In this document: positions 1 through 8,145 of the stretch, piece by piece
How the letters are laid out: each line of letters opens with the position of its first letter
How positions within the stretch are numbered: position 1 is the first letter of the stretch
NCBI GenBank assembly: GCA_965247065.1
Contig: CBDFGN010000005.1
Coordinates: forward strand, 62,001 to 126,000
Reading direction: 5' to 3'
Source: CBDFGN01 sp965247065
GTDB taxonomy: Bacteria; Bacteroidota; Bacteroidia; Cytophagales; Cyclobacteriaceae
DNA length: 64,000 bases
Notes under the pieces: model-generated
The model's database searches: none
The model's input: only the letters and a program-made list of their open reading frames with translations
What the model was told of the DNA's origin: nothing
Position numbers and translations under genes: made by a program

Positions 1-1
1 G

Positions 2-232
2 ATTAACCAGGAGGATTTCTGGATCCGAAATTCAGAGAGCGCCTTTGCTGCTATTATGTGGTTTCTAAGGGAAGAACATCCCAAGTATTGCACTTTGCCT
101 CATGCCGTGAGTTTAGCCCTTACTGAGGATCTGGGAAAGCTCTTGGAAAGTCATTTCCACCAATGACGAATGTGCCGGCATGGTGGCCAGCATCAAGGCA
201 GGATTAAAGAGTGAAAACCAGACGGCCGGGAT
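2..232 (+). pseudogene. Remnant of a TraG/MobC-like conjugative coupling protein
   Basis: Two short reading frames in different phases together resemble the middle of a VirD4/TraG-type coupling ATPase of Bacteroidota conjugative elements. The first (from base 2, stop at 164-166) contains an FWI...AAIMWFLREEHP segment followed by YCTLPHAVSLAL, which recalls the linker region of MobC/TraG proteins. The second, from about base 153 in another phase, continues with STNDECAGMVASIKAGLKSE, like the helix that follows in that family. A single indel near 145-160 would join them. The match breaks off around 232 and no Walker motif lies in the window; the gene also runs off the left edge. The family call is from memory of the motif and is only moderately secure; the decay is directly visible. 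Confidence 0.5.
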
Positions 233-270
233 CAATATCTGGATAAACACGCCAAAGACATTTTTTAATA

Positions 271-506
271 ATGGAAGTATCAGAAGAATATGTAAAGGGT
301 TTTAACAACGGATATCTGATCCGAAAAAATCACCCGGTCCTAGCCAAGACCTTGTTAAATGGGGCCAGTGGACATCAGAGTATCTGGATGGACTCAAAGC
401 TGGCAGCCAAGAGTGCGAAAAGGAATGGGCTAAAGACCTGGAAGAAATGAAGAGGGAACAAAAGGAGGAGAAAAGGAAAGGGTTGGATGGAGGGATGGAG
501 ATGTAG
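271..506 (+). pseudogene. Frameshifted small protein, mobile-element accessory type
   Basis: An ATG at 271 opens a frame starting MEVSEEYVKGFNNGYLIRKN that would stop at 448-450. From about 345 onward the coherent coding signal is in another phase (KWGQWTSEYLDGLKAGSQEC, then a Lys/Glu-rich tail) and ends at 504-506. The two halves together look like the small acidic proteins with a GFNNGYL motif followed by a GLKAG motif that I associate with Bacteroidota mobile elements. One indel between about 340 and 365 explains the break. The function is unknown. Its position beside the coupling-protein scrap suggests both came from the same decayed element. Confidence 0.5.
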
Positions 507-566
507 ATTTATAGCAACGAGCTAATCCAGTTGTTTGGAGACAAATGTTTACAAACAGTTTACAAA

Positions 567-597
567 TAAAAAAGGTTACAGAAACTAATCTGTAACC
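567..597 (-). terminator. Rho-independent terminator of tRNA-Val
   Basis: On the minus strand a perfect 9-bp stem (GGTTACAGA / TCTGTAACC, bases 574-597) with a 6-nt loop is followed by a T-rich run (567-573). It lies 16 nt past the tRNA-Val 3' end, so it most likely ends that transcript. Confidence 0.85.
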
Positions 598-612
598 CCT
601 TGATAATCAATG

Positions 613-687
613 TGGGCCCTACTGGATTCGAACCAGTGACCCCCTGCTTGTAAAGCAGGTGCTCTGAACCAGCTGAGCTAAGAGCCC
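613..687 (-). tRNA. tRNA-Val (anticodon UAC)
   Basis: The minus strand folds as a 75-nt cloverleaf. The acceptor stem GGGCTCT pairs with AGGGCCC with one G-U pair. The D-arm has TTAGCTCAGCTGGTT, the anticodon loop is TTTACAA with anticodon TAC, and the T-arm has GGTTCGAATCC. CCA is not encoded. The 3' end faces the decayed mobile-element sequence, and tRNA 3' ends are common integration targets. Confidence 0.95.
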
Positions 688-1122
688 ATTTAATAAGGAC
701 TGCAAATCTAGTATGAATTTCCCTTTTAGCAAGGGGACGGAAGAACAGCTGCTGTTTTTTGAGAACTTCCCAAATCACAGATCCTTAACCTCCTAAAGCA
801 CAAATTCCAATTTTCCAAACGAGTGAAGTCTGGTTCAAAAAACCCATTTTTCAGTTTTTCCAAAGGAATTGCGTTAGTGCGGGACTAACGGCTTCGGGTT
901 CTAGGATGGTGAAGGAATGGTCCACCCAGGGAATCATTTGACCGGGTAATTAGTTTGAGCCTTCTGTAATTGGGAATATTCTCCTTAGGCTCGGGTCCGG
1001 TAGAGTTATTTATGAGGATCAATGACCGGAGTAAGTAATTCAGCGGTATCGTGTCGCTAAGCGTAAGGCCCATTGGACGGCTGATTCTTCTCGGCTGTCT
1101 GGATCATGGAGCTAATTAGCCT
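688..1122. other. Intergenic region without recognisable gene
   Basis: No convincing coding signal was found on either strand. A 62-codon minus-strand frame (885-1073) lacks any family resemblance. A small inverted repeat CGTTAGT / ACTAACG with a 5-nt loop lies at 872-890 but has no T-run, so it is not a standard terminator. The stretch may be residual island sequence, but nothing in it proves that. Confidence 0.4.
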
Positions 1123-2076
1123 TCACAGATTGGTTCTTACAACTTTGTTATTAATGGGCGGGATCGTTTTAAGATATGCATAAATGGCCAGGACCTCATG
1201 ATCAGTAAGGAATACCTGGGGCAACATTGGATACCTGAGTGCCGGTTCACCCTCTTTTTGACCATATTTCACGGCCTTAAGGAATTGCTCGCCAGACCAT
1301 TTTCCTATTCCCGACTCGGGGTCGGGTGTTAAGTTTTGGGTCATAATGACCTTCCCTTCAAGATTCAGCGGCTTGTTGCCACCTCCAAAAAAACCTGCAC
1401 TCAGTTCAGGGCTTAGGGAGTTGTTGGTTTTGAAGTCTGCGGAGTGGCAGGAATAACATTCCAGGTTGATGGCCAGATATTGCCCTAATTCTACCAGATT
1501 GGCGGTATCCGGAAGCGCTATTGGCCCATCGGGCAACGGCAATGGAGTGAACGCAAACTGGGTCAAGAATTTGGTTAGAAAGGAAGGCTCGGACGGGTAG
1601 TCTTCGACTGCATCGGGAGCTACCGCGGGATCATCGGAACGAAGAAATGATATTATGGCATTCATATCCGCATCCGCCAGATGAGGCAACTTAGCCATCC
1701 AGGGGGGCGCATATTGTCCATCCTTTTTTACTCCTGTTCTTAACAGATAGACGATCTCAGCGTCGGTCCAATCCCCAATTCCAAATTCTCGATCCTGAGT
1801 AATGTTAGGAGAATAGACGGTCCCGAATTCCTTAGGAGCATCCAGCATTTGTTTGCCGGTTAACTTGCCGGTTTCTCCGTTCATGTGGCAAGCAGCACAC
1901 AGGGTTCGCACCAGTTTGCCTCCGCGAACCAGCGCTTCAGGCGAACTGGTGTGTGAATAGTCAAAGTCAACGGTGTCATAACTTGGGATCCCTCTGAATT
2001 GAATGAATACGGCAGCCACGACCAAAAGGAATACAAGAACCCCTAACGCTCTCAATAAGATCTTGATGATTTTCAT
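1123..2076 (-). CDS. Membrane-anchored diheme c-type cytochrome
   Basis: This 317-residue protein has an N-terminal hydrophobic segment (about residues 7-27), probably a membrane anchor or uncleaved signal. Two covalent heme-binding motifs follow: CAACH at 60-64 and CYSCH at 207-211, each heading a cytochrome c domain of about 100 residues. Met127 (PPWMAKLPHL) and a Met in RYPMLP near the C-terminus are candidate axial ligands. It would carry electrons in the periplasm, but the partner is not evident: no oxidase or dehydrogenase is adjacent. It is divergent from the glycerophosphodiesterase gene with only 41 bp between starts. The family resembles the diheme cytochromes found in many Cytophagales. 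The exact redox role is not inferable from sequence. Confidence 0.85.
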   Translation of the reverse strand: MKIIKILLRALGVLVFLLVVAAVFIQFRGIPSYDTVDFDYSHTSSPEALVRGGKLVRTLCAACHMNGETGKLTGKQMLDAPKEFGTVYSPNITQDREFGIGDWTDAEIVYLLRTGVKKDGQYAPPWMAKLPHLADADMNAIISFLRSDDPAVAPDAVEDYPSEPSFLTKFLTQFAFTPLPLPDGPIALPDTANLVELGQYLAINLECYSCHSADFKTNNSLSPELSAGFFGGGNKPLNLEGKVIMTQNLTPDPESGIGKWSGEQFLKAVKYGQKEGEPALRYPMLPQVFLTDHEVLAIYAYLKTIPPINNKVVRTNL

Positions 2077-2117
2077 TTGGTTAAGTGGTTAATAGGTTGA
2101 AATTAGAGGCATAATTT

Positions 2118-3041
2118 ATGAAGATTTTGGAATTATTGGTAATTGGTTCGGCAAATATTAAGAACCTACGACAGCTGATTACTTTAGCCCTTTTAATCTT
2201 GAGCTGCGAATCGCCTATGGACATTGATATACAGGGTCATCGCGGGGCCAGAGGACTATTACCTGAGAATACTGTTCCGGCTTTCAGGAAGGCCTTGGAT
2301 TACGGAGTAACCACCTTGGAGTTGGATGTCGTCATCACACGTGACCAGAAAGTACTTGTTTCTCACGAACCCTGGGTGTCGGCGGAGATCTGTCTCGATC
2401 CCGAAGGAAATGAAATTCGAGAAGGCAGCGCCAGATCCTTTAACATTTACCGAATGGATTTGATCGAAATTCAGCGCTGCGACTGTGGATTGAAAGAACA
2501 TCCCCGATTTCCGGACCAGGAAAAGCTGGCGGTTTCGAAACCACTTCTATCCGAAGTCATAATGATGGCTGAAAGTTACTCCAAGGAGCGAGGCCGAAAG
2601 GCTCCCAATTACAACATCGAGATCAAAAGCTCTTCTCCGGGAGACAATATATATCACCCGAATCCACCCGATTTCTGCGAACTGGTTATTGGACAGATCC
2701 TGACCCAATTGTCCACGGATCGCTTCAATATCCAGTCATTCGATTTTCGGGTCTTGCGCTACGTCCATGAGAAGTACCCCGAAATTCAACTGGCGGTTTT
2801 GATAGAAAATGACAAAAAACCTGAAGAGAATTTGGCTGATCTAGGATTCAATCCGGCCATTTATAGTGGTTATTATGAGAAGCTGGATCGTGATGAGATT
2901 AAGAAATTGCATGCCCTCGGATTAAAAGTAATCCCCTGGACGGTGAATAATCCGGATGATATGGAGGAGTTAATATCCTGGGGCGTGGATGGGATCATTA
3001 CCGACTACCCGGACCGGGCGCAGCGGTTCATCAAGGAATAA
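2118..3041 (+). CDS. Glycerophosphodiester phosphodiesterase, lipoprotein
   Basis: It hydrolyses glycerophosphodiesters to glycerol-3-phosphate and an alcohol (GDPD family, TIM barrel). Catalytic signatures are all present: HRGARG with H41-R42, ENT at 50-52, the metal-binding ELD at 68-70 and H83 in SHEP. A TDYPDRA motif near the C-terminus is typical of the family. Residues 17-30 form a hydrophobic stretch ending in LILSC, a plausible lipobox with Cys30, so the mature protein is probably a lipoprotein acting outside the cytoplasm. Length (307) is normal for a secreted family member. The ATG at 2118 is chosen because it keeps the signal sequence; starting at Met34 would remove it. Confidence 0.9.
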   Translation: MKILELLVIGSANIKNLRQLITLALLILSCESPMDIDIQGHRGARGLLPENTVPAFRKALDYGVTTLELDVVITRDQKVLVSHEPWVSAEICLDPEGNEIREGSARSFNIYRMDLIEIQRCDCGLKEHPRFPDQEKLAVSKPLLSEVIMMAESYSKERGRKAPNYNIEIKSSSPGDNIYHPNPPDFCELVIGQILTQLSTDRFNIQSFDFRVLRYVHEKYPEIQLAVLIENDKKPEENLADLGFNPAIYSGYYEKLDRDEIKKLHALGLKVIPWTVNNPDDMEELISWGVDGIITDYPDRAQRFIKE

Positions 3042-3117
3042 GGATTTAGAATTGAAAATTCCAACAAACCTTCAAACCATCCCACTATCTCAACCTGCTA
3101 AACCATTGCATGACTTT

Positions 3118-3161
3118 GTACTTAGTACCAGCTACTTAGTACTTCCTGCTTATTATCTTTG
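3118..3161 (+). promoter_or_regulatory. Putative promoter and twin palindromes before the PfkB kinase
   Basis: A TATCTTTG box (3154-3161) fits the Bacteroidota -7 consensus TAnnTTTG and lies 23 bp before the chosen ATG. Just upstream are a perfect palindrome GTACTTAGTAC (3118-3128) and a near copy CTACTTAGTAC (3132-3142). The paired sites could be an operator, or low-complexity intergenic sequence. No good -33 TTTG at the usual spacing is seen. Confidence 0.35.
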
Positions 3162-3184
3162 CCAGCCAGAAAATTTTGATTGAA

Positions 3185-4192
3185 ATGAGCGAAGTTAAAT
3201 ATGACGTGTATGGAATGGGTAATGCATTGGTGGATACCGAGTATGAAATTGACCAGGAATTCCTGGAGAGGTACGAGGTAGCCAAGGGGATAATGACCCT
3301 GATCGATGCCGATCGGCAAAAGGTTCTTCTGGAGGGGTTAGCAGATCGTAGCAGCCGAAAAATGCAGGCAGGGGGATCTGCGGGCAACTCAACGGTAAGT
3401 ATCAGTCAATTTGGAGGAAGGGCTTTTTATTCTTGCAAGGTTGCAAACGATAAGCTTGGTCAATTCTTCATGGAAGATCTGGCCGAAAAGGGGATCGCCA
3501 CGAATTTGGACCATGGGGCTCTGCCTGGGGGGGTGACCGGCCAGTGCCTAGTTTTTGTGACCCCGGATGCCGAAAGGACTATGAATACATTTCTGGGTAT
3601 TACTGGCTCATTTTCAAGGTCGGATTTGATGAAATCTGAACTGGCAAGGTCCAAATACCTTTACATTGAAGGATACTTGGTTGCTACCGACCTAGGGCAG
3701 CAAGCTATGAAACTGGCCAGGAATGTTGCCGAGCAAAATGGGGTTAAAACTTCAATCACATTTTCAGATCCCAGTATGGTAAGATTCTTTTCAGACCCTC
3801 TGCGGGAGATTATCGGTAACGGTGTAGACCTCTTATTCTGTAATGAAGAGGAAGCCATCATTTTTACCCAAGAACAAAACATTCAAAAAGCCCGGGAAAA
3901 ACTAAAAGAATCTGCTTCCAGTTTCGTAATAACACAAGGTAGAAATGGCGCTATAATTTGGGATGGAACAACGTTTGTCGATATAGAACCTTACCCAGTG
4001 GACGCTATTGATAGCAATGGGGCAGGGGATATGTTTTCTGGAGCCTTTTTGTACGGTATTACCAACGGCCACTCTCATGCCGAAGCCGGCAAATTGGCCA
4101 GCCTGGCGTCATCCAAAGTGGTTACTCAATTTGGGCCCAGGCTTAGTGATGATAAAGTATCGGAAGTTCTGTCTCATTTGGTGGCGGGGTAG
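3185..4192 (+). CDS. PfkB-family kinase (adenosine/ribokinase-like)
   Basis: This is an ATP-dependent sugar or nucleoside kinase of the ribokinase fold. The start shows the family pattern YGMGNALVDTE, a GGSAGNS substrate-binding loop lies near residue 60, and the C-terminal PfkB signature with the catalytic aspartate is NGAGDMFSGA near residue 278. Length (335 residues from this start) is normal. The overall pattern resembles Bacteroidota proteins annotated as adenosine kinase, but substrate specificity cannot be decided here. ATG 3185 is preferred over an in-frame TTG at 3176 because it begins directly at the conserved first strand and sits better behind the TATCTTTG box. No operon partner is evident; the GDPD gene ends 143 bp upstream. 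Confidence 0.85.
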   Translation: MSEVKYDVYGMGNALVDTEYEIDQEFLERYEVAKGIMTLIDADRQKVLLEGLADRSSRKMQAGGSAGNSTVSISQFGGRAFYSCKVANDKLGQFFMEDLAEKGIATNLDHGALPGGVTGQCLVFVTPDAERTMNTFLGITGSFSRSDLMKSELARSKYLYIEGYLVATDLGQQAMKLARNVAEQNGVKTSITFSDPSMVRFFSDPLREIIGNGVDLLFCNEEEAIIFTQEQNIQKAREKLKESASSFVITQGRNGAIIWDGTTFVDIEPYPVDAIDSNGAGDMFSGAFLYGITNGHSHAEAGKLASLASSKVVTQFGPRLSDDKVSEVLSHLVAG

Positions 4193-4317
4193 CTCTGAAA
4201 GTTGGCAAATTCCTGGGCGTCGTTATGGTTCGGATGGTCGGCCATTTGATTCCCCTGGACCCATTAAATTCCCGTTCTTAGAAAGGGTGCTATGACCGGG
4301 GAATAAAAAAAAGTAAT

Positions 4318-4325
4318 TACCTTTG
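4318..4325 (+). promoter_or_regulatory. Putative -7 box of the rpmH operon
   Basis: TACCTTTG fits TAnnTTTG and lies 46 bp before the rpmH ATG, following an A-rich stretch. A -33 TTTG is not clear, so only the -7 half is supported. Confidence 0.45.
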
Positions 4326-4371
4326 CACGCCTCGAATCTTGGCAATTAGAATAATTGAAAACTGAATAATA

Positions 4372-4530
4372 ATGAAGCGAACGTTTCAACCCTCAAGGAA
4401 AAAAAGGACCAACAAACATGGTTTCAGATCCAGGATGGAAAGCCCGGGAGGGCAAGCGGTCATTACTCGCAGGAGAGCCAAGGGCCGAAAGAAATTGAGC
4501 GTTTCTGACGAGAGGGGTAAGAAAAAATAA
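4372..4530 (+). CDS. rpmH: Ribosomal protein bL34
   Basis: This short gene encodes a 52-residue basic protein beginning MKRTFQPSRKKRTNKHGFRS, followed by RMESPGGQAVITRRRAKGRK, the unmistakable bL34 signature. It is a structural protein of the 50S subunit. The C-terminal tail (KLSVSDERGKKK) is slightly longer than in proteobacteria and typical of Bacteroidota. It is immediately upstream of rnpA (15 bp gap), the near-universal bacterial arrangement, so the two are probably co-transcribed from the box at 4318-4325. dnaA and oriC, often near this pair in other phyla, are not in the window. Confidence 0.97.
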   Translation: MKRTFQPSRKKRTNKHGFRSRMESPGGQAVITRRRAKGRKKLSVSDERGKKK

Positions 4531-4545
4531 ACTTTGCCATGATTC

Positions 4546-4938
4546 ATGACTTCCACTGAACTGAGGTTCCGATTTCCTAAGGAAGAGCGATTAAGTAGCA
4601 AAAAACTCATTGAGGAACTTTTCGAAAAAGGTTCCTCTTTTTCATTACACCCCTTTCGAGTAATTTATTTGGCAAACCCCGAGTCCTCTTCATCTCACAA
4701 AATACTGATCTCGGTTCCGACGAAAAACTTCAAAAAGGCAGTTCAAAGAAATTTGATCAAGCGTCGGGTCCGCGAAGCATACCGATTGAATAAATCCGTG
4801 ATAACCAAGGGTGAGGAGGCAACCATTCCTCATTTATTGGCTTATATTTATATCGGTAAAGAGATACTGTCCTCTGGTCAAATTTCGGAAAAACTAAAAT
4901 CCTCTCTGGAGCGTTTAATCCAGGTATGGAAATCATAA
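4546..4938 (+). CDS. rnpA: Ribonuclease P protein component
   Basis: This 130-residue basic protein binds the RNase P RNA and helps mature tRNA 5' ends. The hallmark RNR-type motif is present near residues 65-78 (KKAVQRNLIKRRVREAYR), preceded by the conserved FRFPKEERL segment at the N-terminus. Length is typical. It follows rpmH by 15 bp and precedes the S41 protease by 17 bp, so it is part of the same run of genes. The ATG at 4546 gives a normal N-terminus. Confidence 0.95.
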   Translation: MTSTELRFRFPKEERLSSKKLIEELFEKGSSFSLHPFRVIYLANPESSSSHKILISVPTKNFKKAVQRNLIKRRVREAYRLNKSVITKGEEATIPHLLAYIYIGKEILSSGQISEKLKSSLERLIQVWKS

Positions 4939-4955
4939 TTTTTTAATTGGCAATC

Positions 4956-6617
4956 ATGAAGAAGATAGGAAGAAGAAGAGTCATAATTACGGTACTTAGT
5001 CTGTCGCTGCTGGGATTGGTCGGATTCGTCGGCCCGAACGAAAGATATTTCGAAATAGCTAAGAACCTGGACATCTTTGCCACGCTCTACAAAGAAGTCA
5101 ATACCTATTACGTCGATGAGGTGAATCCCAATTCCTTAATCAAGAATGGAATTGACGCCATGCTGAGCAAGTTGGACCCATATACCAATTACATCCCCGA
5201 GGATGACATAGAGGATTACCGCACCATGACTACCGGTCAATATGGGGGTATTGGTGCTTTAATTGGAAAGCGCAACGGAAAAAATACGGTAATCATGCCC
5301 TATATCGGTTTTCCGGCCCATAAGGTAGGTTTGCAAATTGGGGATGAGTTGACCGCCGTCGATGGTGTCAATGTCGAGAACATGTCCACGTCCGAAATAA
5401 GCAAATTACTGAAGGGCCAGGCCAATACAACCTTAACATTGACGCTCAAGAGGTTTGGCCAGGAGGAGGCTCATGAGGTACAGCTTACGCGGGAAAGAAT
5501 CACAATTGACAACGTTCCCTACTATGGCATGGCCAGTCCGGAGGTCGGATATATTCGGTTGTCGGATTTTACCACAAATGCCGGCAAAGAGGTGAAAGAT
5601 GCCCTGCTGGAACTGAAGGACAAAGGAGCCACCAGAGTAATTCTGGATCTGCGCGATAATCCAGGAGGGTTGTTGAATGAGGCGGTGAATGTTTCTAATG
5701 TGTTTATTCCTAAAGGGGCGGAAGTAGTAAGTACCAAAGGAAAAGTGACCGATTGGAACAAGACCTATTCAGCATTAAACATCGCCGTTGACACTGAGAT
5801 TCCGGTGGCCGTACTTACAAGCAGTAAAAGTGCCTCGGCAGCGGAGATCGTCGCTGGCGTAATCCAGGATTATGACCGCGGGGTGCTTGTTGGTCAAAAA
5901 ACTTTCGGAAAGGGCTTAGTTCAAGCTACCCGACCCCTTACTTATAATTCGCAGTTGAAAATTACCACGGCCAAATACTATATTCCGAGCGGCCGTTGCA
6001 TTCAGGCCATTGACTACAGTCACCGTAATGAAGACGGTAGCGTGGGCAAAATTCCTGATTCGCTTAAAGTAGCCTTCAAGACCTCCAACGATCGGGTGGT
6101 TTACGATGGAGGTGGAGTTGATCCCGACATTAGTGTTGAAAACCCCGACCTGATGCCGATTGTACTGAATCTGGTTGCCAAAGGAATGATTTTCGACTAT
6201 GCTACTTACTACCACCACAAAACTTCGGAAATCGCATCTGCCAAAGACTTCAAACTGTCAGACCAGGATTACTATGATTTCGTAACCTGGCTCGGAGACA
6301 AGGAATTTGATTACACCACCAGAGTAGAACGCTCGATAGAGGATCTGGAGGAGATTTCGAAGCGGGATAAATATTATGATGATATAAAAGATCAGATTGC
6401 GTCATTGCAGCTAAAGGTTAAGCACAATAAAGATCAGGATCTAATGAAATTCAGGGATGATATCGTGAGCATTCTGGAGGAGGAGATTGCTTCCCGTTAT
6501 TACTTCCAACAAGGAATTATCGAGGCCTCATTTGATAACGACCTGGTTATCCAAACGGCTGTAGAGGTCTTGAACGACCGTCAAAAGTACGATCATCTGT
6601 TGTCCCGACAACAATAG
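4956..6617 (+). CDS. S41 family carboxyl-terminal processing protease
   Basis: This is a periplasmic serine protease of the CtpA/Prc group. An N-terminal hydrophobic segment (about residues 8-25) looks like a signal or anchor. A PDZ domain follows at roughly 85-170 (GGIGALIGKRNGKNTV, then GLQIGDELTAVDG). The catalytic serine is in SKSASAAEIVAG near residue 292 and the catalytic lysine in GQKTFGKGLVQ near residue 315, the expected Ser-Lys dyad. A long C-terminal region (about 400-553) is helical and charged, as in the larger Bacteroidota members. A TTG at 4947 is in frame, but ATG 4956 starts directly at the basic signal N-region (MKKIGRRR) and is preferred. The gene lies 17 bp after rnpA and 5 bp before the permease gene. 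Confidence 0.92.
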   Translation: MKKIGRRRVIITVLSLSLLGLVGFVGPNERYFEIAKNLDIFATLYKEVNTYYVDEVNPNSLIKNGIDAMLSKLDPYTNYIPEDDIEDYRTMTTGQYGGIGALIGKRNGKNTVIMPYIGFPAHKVGLQIGDELTAVDGVNVENMSTSEISKLLKGQANTTLTLTLKRFGQEEAHEVQLTRERITIDNVPYYGMASPEVGYIRLSDFTTNAGKEVKDALLELKDKGATRVILDLRDNPGGLLNEAVNVSNVFIPKGAEVVSTKGKVTDWNKTYSALNIAVDTEIPVAVLTSSKSASAAEIVAGVIQDYDRGVLVGQKTFGKGLVQATRPLTYNSQLKITTAKYYIPSGRCIQAIDYSHRNEDGSVGKIPDSLKVAFKTSNDRVVYDGGGVDPDISVENPDLMPIVLNLVAKGMIFDYATYYHHKTSEIASAKDFKLSDQDYYDFVTWLGDKEFDYTTRVERSIEDLEEISKRDKYYDDIKDQIASLQLKVKHNKDQDLMKFRDDIVSILEEEIASRYYFQQGIIEASFDNDLVIQTAVEVLNDRQKYDHLLSRQQ

Positions 6618-6622
6618 GTCTG

Positions 6623-7447
6623 TTGGATGCCGAAGTACTTCTGCTATTTGCAACAGGCGTAGTTGGTGGTTTTTTAGCAGGTTTCCTTGGAGTTGGGGGA
6701 GGGATACTGTACGTGGTCATTCTTCCAATGTTTTTGTCCAAATATGATCTCCACGGCAATGAATTGATCCGTTATGTAATTGCCAATTCAATCTTCTGTA
6801 CTTGGATCGCCTCAATCTCCGGCAATATCGCCCAATTAAGCCAAAGACGGTTTTACACCAGGGAGGTACTGCTGGTGGGGATTACCGGAATCTTTGCTTC
6901 CCTTTTGGCCCTGAATTGGGTGGTATTTCAGGATTGGTATTCTCAAAGTTTCTTTAACTTATTTGTGTTGGTGCTCTTGAGCATAATCCTTGTTCAGACA
7001 ATTAGGAGATCTTCCCGCAAATTCAAATTCGTTCGGGAGGTGGAGTTCGATCGTCGCAAGTTCACCTTTGCCGGATTGATGGGAGGAGTTATCGCTGCTT
7101 CAAGCGGATTGGGAGGAGGTGCTATCGTGGTGCCTTTGTTGAACGTTGGTTTGAAAATGAACATAAAAAAGGCTAAATCAATTTCCCTCGGAGTGATCTT
7201 TCTTACTTCATTGGCCATCACCGCATATAATCTACTTGCGGATCCGGATCAGTTGGTGGGCTATGGTAAAGGGTATATCTTGTTTCCGGTCGCCATCCCC
7301 ATCGCAATAGGAGTGTTTATTTCAACTCCGATCGGTGTCCGATTATCCCGTACGTCCCCAGCCTTTTTGATAAGCTATATTTTTGCCCTGTTCATAGGGA
7401 TCGTAATCATCAAAAAAGTATTCGAGACCTATCTGCTCCTAGTCTGA
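6623..7447 (+). CDS. TSUP (TauE/SafE) family membrane permease
   Basis: This 274-residue, strongly hydrophobic protein has about eight membrane segments. The two halves carry the glycine-rich family repeats GFLAGFLGVGGGILYVVILP near the N-terminus and GGVIAASSGLGGGAIVVPLL near residues 154-173. The family exports or imports small sulfur or organic anions such as sulfite and sulfoacetate; the substrate here is unknown. The start is a TTG 5 bp after the protease stop, and the first glycine-rich helix begins only about 10 residues in, so little could be removed. The stop overlaps the tsaB start by one base (TGATG), implying translational coupling. Confidence 0.88.
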   Translation: MDAEVLLLFATGVVGGFLAGFLGVGGGILYVVILPMFLSKYDLHGNELIRYVIANSIFCTWIASISGNIAQLSQRRFYTREVLLVGITGIFASLLALNWVVFQDWYSQSFFNLFVLVLLSIILVQTIRRSSRKFKFVREVEFDRRKFTFAGLMGGVIAASSGLGGGAIVVPLLNVGLKMNIKKAKSISLGVIFLTSLAITAYNLLADPDQLVGYGKGYILFPVAIPIAIGVFISTPIGVRLSRTSPAFLISYIFALFIGIVIIKKVFETYLLLV

Positions 7448-8130
7448 TGGCTCTAATATTGGGCATCGAAACGGCCACCACAATGTGCTCTGTAGCTCTA
7501 CATAATGATGATGACCTGGTTGGACTAAAAGAGATGCTCCTGGACAAATCTCATTCCGAGCATTTAGCTCTAATGATTAGTCAGGTTTTACAAGGAGCGG
7601 GCTATGCCTACCAGAATCTGGAGGCCGTTGCTGTTTCTATGGGACCCGGATCCTATACCGGGTTGCGTATCGGTACCTCTTGCGCCAAGGGATTGTGTTA
7701 CGCCCTAGACATACCCTTAATGGCCGTGAATACTCTGCTGGCTATGGCCTTAGGCGTTTCTAAATTCAGCCCGGATCATGCCCTTTTGTGCCCAATGATT
7801 GATGCCCGGCGTATGGAGGTGTACACCCTGGTTTGCGACAGGACCCTCAACATTGTGCGCCCGACTGAAGCTAGAATCATTGAGGGTACTTCCTTCTCGG
7901 ATGTGCTCAATTCGAATGAAGTTTGGTTCTTTGGTAACGGTTCGGATAAGGTTAGATCGGTTATTCCCGAAGGAAGAGCGGTTTACATTCCGGATATCGA
8001 ACCAACAGCCATCCATTTGGGAGAGTTGGCCCAGCGCAAATACAAGACCGGGGAATTCGAGGATTTGACCTATTTTGAGCCACTTTATTTAAAAGAGTTT
8101 AGAACTACAAAACCTAAATCCGGTTTATAA
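7447..8130 (+). CDS. tsaB: tRNA threonylcarbamoyladenosine biosynthesis protein TsaB
   Basis: TsaB is the inactive ASKHA-fold partner of TsaD in the complex that installs t6A at position 37 of ANN-reading tRNAs. Family features are visible: the N-terminal LGIETATTMCSVALH strand-loop, HSEHLALM near residues 36-43, and SMGPGSYTGLRIG near 64-76. Length (227) is typical. It overlaps the upstream permease by one base and is followed after 15 bp by a DUF2480 gene. TsaD, TsaC and TsaE are not in the window. Confidence 0.95.
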   Translation: MALILGIETATTMCSVALHNDDDLVGLKEMLLDKSHSEHLALMISQVLQGAGYAYQNLEAVAVSMGPGSYTGLRIGTSCAKGLCYALDIPLMAVNTLLAMALGVSKFSPDHALLCPMIDARRMEVYTLVCDRTLNIVRPTEARIIEGTSFSDVLNSNEVWFFGNGSDKVRSVIPEGRAVYIPDIEPTAIHLGELAQRKYKTGEFEDLTYFEPLYLKEFRTTKPKSGL

Positions 8131-8145
8131 AGTATATTTAATTGA

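Noticed and set aside
560..778. 72-codon minus-strand open frame
   Set aside because: It runs straight through the tRNA-Val gene and its terminator; it is a by-product of the tRNA sequence.
885..1073. 62-codon minus-strand open frame
   Set aside because: No signal peptide, domain or codon pattern like neighbouring genes; treated as chance.
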